Source of the DNA: Cellulomonas sp. S1-8
Lineage (GTDB): Bacteria > Actinomycetota > Actinomycetes > Actinomycetales > Cellulomonadaceae
Length of the DNA stretch: 64,000 bases
NCBI RefSeq assembly: GCF_026184235.1
Contig: NZ_CP110806.1
Location: forward strand, 372,001-436,000
Reading direction: 5' to 3'
In this document: positions 48,260 to 56,168 of the stretch, piece after piece
Layout: each line of letters opens with the position of its first letter
How positions within the stretch are numbered: position 1 is the first letter of the stretch
Translations under genes and position numbers: made by a program
Notes under the pieces: generated by a model
What the model saw: the letters and a program-made list of their open reading frames with translations, nothing else
The model's database searches: none
What the model was told of the DNA's origin: nothing

Positions 48260-49128
48260 GGCTCGGGACGCTGCGCGTCGCGGGCTCCGACGCCGTCGGG
48301 CCGGCCGACGGGTCGCCCCGCACCGCGACCGTGGCGGTGCGGGTGGACGACGACGTCGCCGTCGAGATCCCCGGCTTCGACGACGTCGGCGCACTGCTGG
48401 CCACGACGGGGTGGCGCGCCACCGCGGCGGCGGCCGACGGTGCCCGCCACCCGCGCGCGGCCCTCGCACCGCGGGCCTGGGCCCCACCCGTGCTCCGGCC
48501 GTCGAAGGTCGTCTGCGTCGGGCTCAACTACCGGCACCACATCCTGGAGATGGGGCGGGACCTGCCGGCGTTCCCGACGCTGTTCGCCAAGTACCCCGAG
48601 GCGTTGATCGGCCCGTACGACCCGATCGTCCTGCCCTCCGTCGCGGCCGACGCCGTCGACTGGGAGGGCGAGGTCGCCGTCGTCGTCGGCGCGACGGCCC
48701 GCCGGCTCGACGAGGCCGCCGCGGCGGACGCGATCGCCGGGTACGCCGTTCTCAACGACGTCACCATGCGGGACCACCAGTACCGCACCACGCAGTGGCT
48801 GCAGGGCAAGACCTTCGAGGCGACCACACCGTTCGGGCCGTGGGTCACGGTCGCGGAGGCGCCTCTGACCGGTGAGCTGCGCACGGTCGTCGACGACGAG
48901 CAGGTGCAGCGCACGCCGGTCGAGGACATGGTCTTCGGTCCGGCCGCCCTCGTGGCGTACATCTCGCAGATCCTGACCCTGCACCCGGGCGACGTCATCG
49001 CGACCGGGACGCCCGGGGGCGTCGGGCACGCGCGCAGGCCCCCGCGCTACCTGCAGCCCGGGAACACGCTGGTCACCACGGTCACCGGGCTCGGCGAGCT
49101 GCGCAACGACGTCGTGGCGGAGGGCTGA
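48256..49128 (+). CDS. fumarylacetoacetate hydrolase family, probable fumarylpyruvate hydrolase
   Basis: A 290-residue hydrolase from GTG 48256 in overlap with the dioxygenase. FAH motifs: VVCVGLNYRHHILEMGRDLP, EALIGPYDPIVLPSVAADAV, DWEGEVAVVVGATARR with the metal Glu residues, YAVLNDVTMRDHQY, GKTFEATTPFGPWVTVAEAP and HPGDVIATGTPGGVGHARRP. In the gentisate pathway it cleaves fumarylpyruvate to fumarate and pyruvate. The operon order (dioxygenase, hydrolase, isomerase) supports this rather than a role in tyrosine degradation. Confidence 0.92.
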   Translation: MRLGTLRVAGSDAVGPADGSPRTATVAVRVDDDVAVEIPGFDDVGALLATTGWRATAAAADGARHPRAALAPRAWAPPVLRPSKVVCVGLNYRHHILEMGRDLPAFPTLFAKYPEALIGPYDPIVLPSVAADAVDWEGEVAVVVGATARRLDEAAAADAIAGYAVLNDVTMRDHQYRTTQWLQGKTFEATTPFGPWVTVAEAPLTGELRTVVDDEQVQRTPVEDMVFGPAALVAYISQILTLHPGDVIATGTPGGVGHARRPPRYLQPGNTLVTTVTGLGELRNDVVAEG

Positions 49129-49129
49129 C

Positions 49130-49888
49130 GTGGCGGGCCGGACCGACCGGACGACGGACCCGCACCTGCGCGCGTCGCTGCTGCTCGCCAGGCGGGGGCA
49201 GGCGTACTTCTCCCGCAAGCTCAACGAGCTGCGCAACGACGAGCTCGACGCCCCGTCGCTCGTGCCGGGGTGGACCCGCCGGCACGTCGTCGCGCACGTC
49301 GGCCTGAACGCCCGCGCGCTGACCCGGCTGACCGAGTGGGCCGCGACGGGCGTCGAGACCCCGATGTACGCGTCGCGCGAGGCGCGCGACGCGGAGATCG
49401 AGCTCGGGGCGACGCAGCCGGCGCGCGCCCTGCGGCACCTCTCCGCGCACGCGGCGGTGCACCTCAACGTCGAGTGGCGGGACCTCACCGACGACGCCTG
49501 GGGAGCGCAGGTCCGGACGGGCCACGGCCGGGTGGTGCCGGCGAGCGAGACGGTGTGGATGCGCACCCGCGAGGTGTGGGTGCACGCGGTCGACCTCGAC
49601 AACGGCGGCTCGTACCGGGACTTCCCGGCCGAGCTGGTCGACGCGCTGCTCGCGGAGGTGGTCTGCGCGTGGCACGCGCGTCCCGACGGGGTCGCGGTGC
49701 CGGTGCTGGAACCCACGGACCGGTCGGTCCTCCTGGGTCACCCCGCACCCCCGGCCGACGCGGGCCCGGCCCCCCGCGTGCGCGGCCGCGCCGCCGACCT
49801 GGCCCGGTGGGCGACCGGCCGCGGTGGAGCGGGCCTGCTGACGACGTCCGACGGCTCACCCGTCCCGCCGCCACCGCGCTGGCTGTGA
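49130..49888 (+). CDS. mycothiol-dependent maleylpyruvate isomerase
   Basis: A 252-residue protein of the DinB-like mycothiol-dependent family: LVPGWTRRHVVAHVGLNARA with the first metal His, WMRTREVWVHAVDLDNGGSY with Glu and His, and a C-terminal sterol carrier-like lobe (VPVLEPTDRSVLLG, ADLARWATGRGG). It isomerises maleylpyruvate to fumarylpyruvate using mycothiol, the thiol of actinomycetes. It begins with GTG 1 bp after the FAH stop. Confidence 0.9.
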   Translation: MAGRTDRTTDPHLRASLLLARRGQAYFSRKLNELRNDELDAPSLVPGWTRRHVVAHVGLNARALTRLTEWAATGVETPMYASREARDAEIELGATQPARALRHLSAHAAVHLNVEWRDLTDDAWGAQVRTGHGRVVPASETVWMRTREVWVHAVDLDNGGSYRDFPAELVDALLAEVVCAWHARPDGVAVPVLEPTDRSVLLGHPAPPADAGPAPRVRGRAADLARWATGRGGAGLLTTSDGSPVPPPPRWL

Positions 49889-49899
49889 CCCCCTGACTG

Positions 49900-49956
49900 C
49901 GGAAGTGGGCACTTCTTCGCACTGGGATCACGAGAAGTGGGCACACACGTGACCAC
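49900..49956 (-). repeat. 57-bp intergenic repeat family B, copy 4 (inverted)
   Basis: Read on the minus strand this element runs from GTGGTCACGTGTGTGCCCAC to TGCCCACTTCCG in exactly 57 nt, the length of copy 1. On the plus strand GAAGTGGGCAC occurs twice, and GAAGTGGGCACTTC is a short palindrome, so it may also be an operator before the MarR gene. Confidence 0.6.
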
Positions 49957-49993
49957 TCCGCCCCGAGGCGCGCGGGGGTGCCACCATGGCGTC

Positions 49994-50455
49994 GTGACCG
50001 AGCCGCTGCCGATCGATCTCGCGCACCACACCGGGTTCCTCGTGCGCCGCACCCAGCAGGTGCACCTCGCGGCCTGGGCGCAGGAGGTGGGTCCCCGGCT
50101 GACGAACGTGCAGTTCGGTGTGCTGAACGTCCTGCACATCCGCGGTGAGGCCAGCCAGCGCGAGCTCTGCGACGACCTCGACCTCGACAGGTCGACCGTC
50201 GCCGGGCTCGTCGCGCGGCTGGAGGCGCGTGGTCTGGTCGCCCGCGTGCGGGCCGACGCGGACCGACGGCGCAACGTCGTCCGCCTCACCGACGACGGGC
50301 TCGACGTGCTGCGAGGCATCGTCTCGTCGGTCGCGCGCGTGGACGCGGTGCTGACGTCCGCCCTGACCCCGCAGGAGCGGGAGACGCTGCAGCGGCTGCT
50401 CACGAAGATCCTGGGGGACGACCGGGCGGGCGCTCCGGGCGGCGGGTCGCCGTAG
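49994..50455 (+). CDS. MarR family regulator of the gentisate genes
   Basis: A 153-residue regulator from GTG 49994 (MTEPLPIDLAHHTGFLVRRT). Winged helix: LNVLHIRGEASQRELCDDLD, RSTVAGLVARLEARGLVARV, RADADRRRNVVRLTDDGLDV. MarR proteins release DNA on binding aromatic ligands, so gentisate or 3-hydroxybenzoate is a plausible inducer. It follows the three gentisate genes on the same strand, from which it is separated by 105 bp with a repeat. The longer ORF upstream lacks a ribosome site. Confidence 0.9.
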   Translation: MTEPLPIDLAHHTGFLVRRTQQVHLAAWAQEVGPRLTNVQFGVLNVLHIRGEASQRELCDDLDLDRSTVAGLVARLEARGLVARVRADADRRRNVVRLTDDGLDVLRGIVSSVARVDAVLTSALTPQERETLQRLLTKILGDDRAGAPGGGSP

Positions 50456-50558
50456 CGCGCGGCCACGGATGGCGGGCCCCGTGAGCGGCAGCGTCGATGC
50501 ACGTAACGCGCCGGGGCTCACGGAGCCGCCCACGAGGGGCGCGGGTAGCGTGGGTGAG

Positions 50559-51326
50559 ATGCCCGCATCGCCGCCACGCCGTCTGCTCGAGTGGTACGCC
50601 GACCAGCCCCTGCTCCGGGCGGTGCTGCCCGGAGTGCTGCTCGTGGCTCTCGGCCTGCTCGTCTTCGGGGCCATGCTCGAGGCGGTCCAGGAGCGCGACG
50701 ACTTCTCCCTGTTCGACCGGCCGGTCCTGGAGCTCCTGGTCGCCATGCGCAGCGACGTCGCCACCGCCGTCCTCGCCGCGCTGACGTTCGTCACCGGTCC
50801 GACGGTGCTGCCGATCATCGTCCTCGTCGCGTGCGTGGCCTGGGGCCTGCTCCGGCGCGAGTGGTGGCGGCCGCTCCTGCTCGCCGGTGCCATGGTCGGC
50901 TCCACGCTGCTCTCGCTCCTGGTCAAGGGCATCGTCGCCCGGCCACGCCCGCCGGAGGAGACGATGTACATCCCCGGCTCGGAGACGACCGGGTCGTTCC
51001 CGTCCGGCCACACCATCGGGACGGCGACCTTCCTGCTGGTCGCCGGGTACCTCGTGGCGAGCCGGCACCGCACACGGCGGGTCGTCGTCGGCTGGCTGGT
51101 CGGCGGCGTCGTCGGTGCCGCGGCGGTCGCGCTCAGCCGCCTGTACCTCGGCTACCACTTCCTGACCGACGTCGTCGCGGCGGCCGGTCTGGCCGTCGTC
51201 GTGCTCGGCGTCGTCACGATCGTGGACCGGATCCACGTCGTGCACGGCCTGCCACCGAGCGAGCCGGAGCCCGGCTGGAGCCCCCAACCTCCACCCGAGC
51301 TCAAGCACCCGTCCCCCGGCCCCTAG
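50559..51326 (+). CDS. PAP2 family membrane phosphatase
   Basis: A 255-residue membrane protein with six helices and the three PAP2 motifs: KGIVARPRP, GSFPSGHTIGTATF and ALSRLYLGYHFLTDVVAAAG. It dephosphorylates lipid phosphates such as phosphatidate or undecaprenyl pyrophosphate at the outer face of the membrane. ATG 50559 follows GGGTGAG and leaves a sensible N-terminus; starts further upstream add no conserved sequence. The C-terminal tail is Pro-rich. Confidence 0.87.
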   Translation: MPASPPRRLLEWYADQPLLRAVLPGVLLVALGLLVFGAMLEAVQERDDFSLFDRPVLELLVAMRSDVATAVLAALTFVTGPTVLPIIVLVACVAWGLLRREWWRPLLLAGAMVGSTLLSLLVKGIVARPRPPEETMYIPGSETTGSFPSGHTIGTATFLLVAGYLVASRHRTRRVVVGWLVGGVVGAAAVALSRLYLGYHFLTDVVAAAGLAVVVLGVVTIVDRIHVVHGLPPSEPEPGWSPQPPPELKHPSPGP

Positions 51327-51635
51327 CTCCGCCTCCGCGGGACCCGGCCCGGGCCAGCGTGCCGGTTGTGGTCACAGATACGACCACAACCGCCAGGTCC
51401 GAGGTGCAGGTGCGACCACTTTCCGAGCTTCACGAGGTGCGCAGGTGGTTAGGTCAGGCGGGCGCTCGCGGATGCGCTGGCGTCCGTCGCCGAGGCCTGA
51501 CCACAGGTGAGCACCCACGTCACCGTGGACGGTCACGGCACCACGACTCGCCCGGTCCACGACCTGAGACCACCACTCCGCGGTCTCGTCGGCGCTGCAT
51601 CTCACGGGTCGGACCGCGGAGGTGACCCCGGGTCG
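51327..51635. other. gene-free spacer between convergent PAP2 and importer genes
   Basis: 309 bp between the 3' ends of the PAP2 gene and the ABC ATPase gene. It holds repeat family B copy 2 at 51363-51425. Beyond that I see no gene, promoter or other element I can support. Confidence 0.6.
51363..51425. repeat. 57-bp intergenic repeat family B, copy 2
   Basis: Perfect 11-bp arms CGGTTGTGGTC/GACCACAACCG with loop ACAGATAC, then GGTGCAGGTGCG and ACCACTTTCCG at the usual spacing (58 nt, one inserted T). Confidence 0.75.
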
Positions 51636-52442
51636 TCATGCGTCCGAGGGCACCCCTTCCCCCCGCTTCGCCCGCTGGATCTGCCCGTACACGTGCGTCC
51701 GCAGCTCGGTGAACCGGGGCAGGGCCCGGGTCGAGAGCTGGTCGCGCGCGGCCGGCAGGTCGATCGCCAGGTCCTCCTGCACGAACGTCGGTGAGCTCGA
51801 CAGCATGAGCACCCGCTCGCCCAGGTACACCGACTCGTCGATGTCGTGCGTGACGAACAGGACGGTGACACCGAGGTCCTGCCACACCCGCCGGACCAGG
51901 TCCTCGAGGTCGGCCCGCGTCTGCGCGTCGACGGCGGCGAAGGGCTCGTCCATGACGAGGATCTCCGGCTGGTAGGCCACGGCGCGGGCGATCGCCACAC
52001 GCTGCTGCATCCCTCCGGAGAGCTGCCACGGGTACGTGTCCAGCGCGTGCCCGAGGCCGACCTCCTCGACCGCCCGGTCCACCGCGGCCGCCCGCTCGCC
52101 GCGCGCAACCCCTTGCGCCTTGAGCGGCAGCGCCACGTTCTCGCGCACCGTGAGCCACGGGTAGAGGCTGCGCCCGTACTCCTGGAACACCAGGGCCATC
52201 TTCTTCGGCGGCGCGGTGACCTCGGCGCCGTGGAGCAGGACGGAGCCCGACGTCGGCGGCAGCAGGCCGGACAGGCACTTGAGCAGCGTCGTCTTGCCGC
52301 ACCCCGAGGGCCCGACGATGCAGACGAGCTCACCGGGCATCACGTCGAAGCTGATCGAGCCGATGGCCTCGACCGGTCCCGACGCGCCCTGGTAGGTCTT
52401 CTTCAGGTCCCGGACGGACAGCAGGGGCGTGTTCTCAGGCAC
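51636..52442 (-). CDS. ABC transporter ATP-binding protein (SsuB/TauB type)
   Basis: A 268-residue ATPase from GTG 52442: [20 protein letters not shown] (Walker A), [19 protein letters not shown] (Q-loop), [19 protein letters not shown] (signature) and [20 protein letters not shown] (Walker B), [14 protein letters not shown]-loop equivalent [16 protein letters not shown]. It powers the importer formed with the two permeases and the binding protein upstream. It overlaps the second permease gene by 8 nt. The group takes up sulfonates, nitrate, pyrimidine precursors or aromatic acids. Confidence 0.95.
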   Translation of the reverse strand: MPENTPLLSVRDLKKTYQGASGPVEAIGSISFDVMPGELVCIVGPSGCGKTTLLKCLSGLLPPTSGSVLLHGAEVTAPPKKMALVFQEYGRSLYPWLTVRENVALPLKAQGVARGERAAAVDRAVEEVGLGHALDTYPWQLSGGMQQRVAIARAVAYQPEILVMDEPFAAVDAQTRADLEDLVRRVWQDLGVTVLFVTHDIDESVYLGERVLMLSSSPTFVQEDLAIDLPAARDQLSTRALPRFTELRTHVYGQIQRAKRGEGVPSDA

Positions 52443-53220
52443 GGGCGACCTCTCTCGAGCCGTGGTACCAGTGCAGCACCCGTCGTTCGACGAGCTGGAA
52501 GACGGCGGCGACCGCGACGCCGACGAGGCCGAGCAGCAGGATGCCGGCCCACATCTCGGGGATCATGTACTGCCGCTGGAAGTAGACGATCTGGTAGCCG
52601 AGCCCCGACGACGAGGCGAACATCTCCGAGATCACCATGAGGATCAGGCCGATCGACAGGCACAGGCGGATCCCGGCCATGATCTGCGGGCTCGCCGCCG
52701 GCAGGACGACGTAGCGGTAGGCCAGGACCCCGCGGATCCGGTACGACCGCGACGTGTCCGTGAGCACGGGATCGGTCCCGCGGACGCCCTCGATGGTGTT
52801 CAGCAGGACGGGCCACACGCTCCCCGACACGATCACCGCGAGCCGCATCGTGTCGTCGATCCCGAGCAGCAGCATGAGGACGGGCACCAGCACCACGGGC
52901 GGGATCGCCCGGAAGAACTCCAGCATCGGCTCCAGCAGGGCACGCAGCCACGGCGTCGCACCGATCGCGGTGCCGGCGACGATGCCGATGACGATCGCCA
53001 GGAGCACCCCGACCGCGAACCGGCCCAGGCTCGGCAGGACGTCGCCGGTGATCGTCTCGGGGGCCAGCCAGGTGGTGACGAAGGCGTCGAGCACCTTCGA
53101 CGGCGCGGGGTAGTAGAGGTTCGTCGTGCCGCGGGTGGCCAGCGCCCAGGCGGCGACGAGGAGCACGGGCAGCCCGGCGGCGTAGCCGAACGAGACGAGC
53201 GCGCGACGCGCGGCGGTCAT
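52435..53220 (-). CDS. ABC transporter permease (SsuC type), second
   Basis: A 261-residue permease from ATG 53220 with six membrane helices and the EAA loop GTDPVLTDTSRSYRIRGVLA followed by YRYVVLPAASPQIMAGIRLC. It begins where the first permease ends (shared A of TGATG). The C-terminus ends LVERRVLHWYHGS, almost the same as in the other permease, so the two derive from a duplication and probably form a heterodimer. Confidence 0.93.
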   Translation of the reverse strand: MTAARRALVSFGYAAGLPVLLVAAWALATRGTTNLYYPAPSKVLDAFVTTWLAPETITGDVLPSLGRFAVGVLLAIVIGIVAGTAIGATPWLRALLEPMLEFFRAIPPVVLVPVLMLLLGIDDTMRLAVIVSGSVWPVLLNTIEGVRGTDPVLTDTSRSYRIRGVLAYRYVVLPAASPQIMAGIRLCLSIGLILMVISEMFASSSGLGYQIVYFQRQYMIPEMWAGILLLGLVGVAVAAVFQLVERRVLHWYHGSREVARA

Positions 53221-53990
53221 CAGGCGACCCCTTCCGAGCGGACCGACGGGTGCCAGTGCAGCACCCGGCGCTCGACGAGGCGGGTGGCGAGGTTCACCAG
53301 GAGCCCCAGTCCGCCGGTCACCAGGACGAGGGCGTAGAGACCCGGCGCGTCGGGCGCGGAGCGGTAGACGTCGATCTGCCGGCCGATCCCCGGGTTGCCG
53401 ATGACCAGCTCCGCCGTGATCGTCAGGACCAGGGCGATCGACGCCGCGAGCCGGAACCCCGTGATGACGTACGGCAGGGCCGTCGGCAGGACGACGTGGC
53501 GCAGGCGCGCCAGACGCCCCAGACCGAAGCTGCGGGCGGTGTCGTCCGCGACGGTGTCGACGTCCCCGATGCCGTACAGGACCTGGATGAACACCTGCCA
53601 GAACGGCGCGTAGACGACGATCACCAGCGCCGCCTCCCGCGACAGGCCGGCCACCAGGACCGCGAGCGGGATGATCGCGACCGACGGGATCGGGCGCAGG
53701 AACTCGACCGTGCTGTGCGTCGCCCGGCGCAGGAACGGGACCAGGCCGATCACCGTGCCGGCGACGATCGCCGCGACGACCGCGATGCCGAGGCCGAGGG
53801 CCCAGGTGACGACCGTGTCGCCGAGGGCCGACCAGAAGGAGGGGTCGCCGAGCTCGGTGACCAGGCGCGCGGCCGTCGTGGAGAACCGCGGGAGGTACGC
53901 GGGGTCGACGACCTCGGCCCACGCCACGAGCTCCCAGGTGAGGGCGAAGCCGACGACCCCCAGGATCCCGAGCGCGGCCCCACGCCTCAC
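53220..53990 (-). CDS. ABC transporter permease (SsuC type), first
   Basis: A 256-residue permease from GTG 53990, overlapping the stop of the binding-protein gene (GTGA). It has six helices and the EAA loop DDTARSFGLGRLARLRHVVL followed by PTALPYVITGFRLAASIALV. The C-terminal LVERRVLHWHPS matches its partner. The longer frame upstream is a shadow of the binding-protein gene. Confidence 0.93.
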   Translation of the reverse strand: MRRGAALGILGVVGFALTWELVAWAEVVDPAYLPRFSTTAARLVTELGDPSFWSALGDTVVTWALGLGIAVVAAIVAGTVIGLVPFLRRATHSTVEFLRPIPSVAIIPLAVLVAGLSREAALVIVVYAPFWQVFIQVLYGIGDVDTVADDTARSFGLGRLARLRHVVLPTALPYVITGFRLAASIALVLTITAELVIGNPGIGRQIDVYRSAPDAPGLYALVLVTGGLGLLVNLATRLVERRVLHWHPSVRSEGVA

Positions 53991-54976
53991 TCGACGACGA
54001 GGGCGTCGAGGTCCGGGGCCGACTCGAAGAACTCGTGCTCGACGGCGAGGTCGGCCAGGCCCTGCAGCACCTCGCGGTCGATCTGCGTGGTGAAGCGGGG
54101 CAGTGGCAGGCCCATCGCGGCCTCCTCGGGCAGCGACATCTCGTCCACGAGCGACTGGCGCATGGTCTCGTCGTTGTCCTCGGCCCACGCGAACGCGGCC
54201 GTGAAGGCGTCGCGCACGGCCTGGACCAGCTCGGGGTCGTCGGTCAGGGTGGCGCCGGTGGTCTGCAGGACGAGCGTCGGCAGGCCGGGCAGGACGGCCT
54301 GGTAGGGGTCGACGACCCGCGCGCCGCCGGCGCCGACGATCATCGACACGAACGGCTCGGGCACCCACGCGGCGTCGATGTTGCCCGCCTCGAGCTGGGC
54401 GGCGGCGTCCGGGAAGGCGACCTCGACGAACTCGATCGTGCTGGGGTCCCCGCCGTCCGCCTCGACCGCGGCCATGATCGTCAGGTCGCCGGCGGCTCCG
54501 AGGGAGTTCACGGCGACCTTCTTGCCGGCGAGGTCGGCGGCCGTCGTGATGTCGCTGCCGGCGCCCACGACGACCGAGTTGATGTCGTCGCCCTCGGTGA
54601 GGCTTTGCGCGTAGTTGGCGACGATCTTCACGTCCAGGCCCTGGATGCTCGCGCGCATCGCGCCGAACGGCTGGCCGAGGGAGAAGTCGATGTCGCCGTT
54701 GATCAGGGCCGGCATGGCCTGCGCGCCGCCCTGGATCGGCTGGACCGTGACGTCGAGCCCGTGCTCGGCGAAGATGCCCTCCTCGACGGCGGCCCACAGG
54801 GGTGCCGTCTCGCTGATGCTCAGCGCCCCGATGGTGACGGCGACGGGGGAGTCGGCCTCCGGTGCTGCCGACGACTCGGCCTCGTCCGCGGGTGCGGGCT
54901 CCGCGGTGGAGCACGCGGCCAGCCCGAGCGACAGCGCCGCGACGAGCGCCGCCACGAGAGCGGGACGTCGGTTCAT
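53987..54976 (-). CDS. ABC transporter substrate-binding lipoprotein (NMT1/SsuA-like)
   Basis: A 329-residue lipoprotein from ATG 54976 with signal and lipobox LGLAAC. The mature part is of the NMT1/SsuA-like family: VTIGALSISETAPLWAAVEE, GIFAEHGLDVTVQPIQGGAQ, AMPALINGDIDFSLGQPFGA, DLAGKKVAVNSLGAAGDLTI, AAWVPEPFVSMIVGAGGARV. It captures the substrate outside the membrane for the two permeases and ATPase. It is the first gene of the operon, divergent from a PaaX-type gene with a shared control region, which points to an acid degraded by the nearby CoA pathway. Confidence 0.93.
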   Translation of the reverse strand: MNRRPALVAALVAALSLGLAACSTAEPAPADEAESSAAPEADSPVAVTIGALSISETAPLWAAVEEGIFAEHGLDVTVQPIQGGAQAMPALINGDIDFSLGQPFGAMRASIQGLDVKIVANYAQSLTEGDDINSVVVGAGSDITTAADLAGKKVAVNSLGAAGDLTIMAAVEADGGDPSTIEFVEVAFPDAAAQLEAGNIDAAWVPEPFVSMIVGAGGARVVDPYQAVLPGLPTLVLQTTGATLTDDPELVQAVRDAFTAAFAWAEDNDETMRQSLVDEMSLPEEAAMGLPLPRFTTQIDREVLQGLADLAVEHEFFESAPDLDALVVE

Positions 54977-55085
54977 GGGGTCCTCAATTCTCCGTTGAAT
55001 CTCGGGTGACGGGCCCGCCGGACCACGCGCCGTCGGGATCGACCACGCCCGGACCATGCATGACACTCGTCCAGCAATCGTGCAG

Positions 55086-55105
55086 TTGAATGTCACGTGT
55101 GTCAA
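55086..55105. promoter_or_regulatory. palindromic operator in the importer/PaaX divergent region
   Basis: TTGAATGTCACGTGTGTCAA is an imperfect palindrome around CACGTG, between the importer genes and the PaaX-type gene. GAATGT and GTGTCA half-sites recur in the second PaaX gene's control region (61578-61618), so both PaaX proteins may use one operator class. Confidence 0.5.
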
Positions 55106-55164
55106 TGCTCCACGGCGCCGTCGGTGCCCGGGATGTCCCCCGACGGCGTGCGAGAATCGCGCGC

Positions 55165-56013
55165 ATGTCGACGCCGTCCGAGGACGCGCTCGAGCGGGGC
55201 CGCGCCACGGTCCGGCGACGGCCGGAGCAGCTGCTGCTCGCGTTCACGGGCGAGCTCATGGTGGCCGGCGGGGCGGGCCCCCTGCCGGCGTCCGTGCTGA
55301 TCGCCGTGCTCGGTGACCTCGGCGTCGGCGAGGCGGCGACGCGCGCGGCGCTGACCCGGATGACGGCCCGCCGGCTGCTCGCCCCCGTGCGCGCCGGGCG
55401 CACCGTCTCCTACGTGCTCACGCCGGAGAGCGTCCGGGTGCTGGGGGAGGCGCGGGACCGCGTCTTCGACGACGACCCCTTCGCACCGCGCGGCACGGGC
55501 TGGACGCTCGTCAGCTTCTCCGTGCCGGAGAGCCGGCGCGACGTGCGGCACCGCGTGCGCGCGCAGCTGACCTGGGCCGGGTTCGGTCTGCTGCGCGACG
55601 GGCTGTGGATCGCGCCGGGTGAGGTCGACGTCGCGCGGGCCCTGGGCGGCGTGCACGACGACGGACGCGACGACGACGAGCTGGAGCTGCTCGCGTTCCG
55701 TGCCCACGAGGTCCCCGGGTTCTCGGCTGCGCGAAGCGTCCGGACGGCCTGGCGGCTCGAGGCCATGAGGGCGCGGCACGAGCAGTTCCAGGACCGCTGG
55801 CAGGGCGCGGAGCCCGACGCGGCAGGGGCGCTGCGCGACGTCACGGCGCTCGTCGCCGACTGGCTCGACCTGCTGCGGGCGGTGCCGCGACTCCCGCCCG
55901 AGCACCTCGCGCCCGACTGGCCGGCCGCGCGGTCGGTCGAGGCGTTCCGCCGCCTGCACGCGGCCCTCGCGGGGCCGGCCCGCGCCGAGCTGGCCCGACG
56001 GCTCGAGGGCTGA
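55165..56013 (+). CDS. PaaX family transcriptional repressor
   Basis: A 282-residue regulator from ATG 55165. PaaX landmarks: PEQLLLAFTGELMVAGGAGP, the winged helix AAVLGDLGVGEAATRAALTR-like segment VLGDLGVGEAATRAALTRM, GRTVSYVLTPESVRVLGEAR, WTLVSFSVPESRRDVRHRVR and LTWAGFGLLRDGLWIAPGEV. PaaX proteins respond to CoA thioesters such as phenylacetyl-CoA. It lies between the importer operon (divergent) and the CoA-ligase operon (same strand), so it may control both. Confidence 0.9.
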   Translation: MSTPSEDALERGRATVRRRPEQLLLAFTGELMVAGGAGPLPASVLIAVLGDLGVGEAATRAALTRMTARRLLAPVRAGRTVSYVLTPESVRVLGEARDRVFDDDPFAPRGTGWTLVSFSVPESRRDVRHRVRAQLTWAGFGLLRDGLWIAPGEVDVARALGGVHDDGRDDDELELLAFRAHEVPGFSAARSVRTAWRLEAMRARHEQFQDRWQGAEPDAAGALRDVTALVADWLDLLRAVPRLPPEHLAPDWPAARSVEAFRRLHAALAGPARAELARRLEG

Positions 56014-56057
56014 GCCCGGCCCTGCGCCCGGCGCTCGGACGCCGTCGTTCGACATCC

Positions 56058-56078
56058 TTCTGACGATCGTCACCAGAA
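56058..56078 (+). promoter_or_regulatory. operator-like palindrome before the CoA-ligase operon
   Basis: The 12-bp palindrome TGACGATCGTCA is flanked by TTC and CCAGAA, about 90 bp before the acyl-CoA ligase start. It is a plausible regulator site, unlike the GAATGT/GTGTCA type. Confidence 0.4.
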
Positions 56079-56168
56079 TGGTTGACGTCCGCGGGTCGCG
56101 ACGGGCACGATCGCCACGTCATCGCACCGCCGCGTCGCGAGCGCGGCCCGCCCACGAGGATGTGAGCA

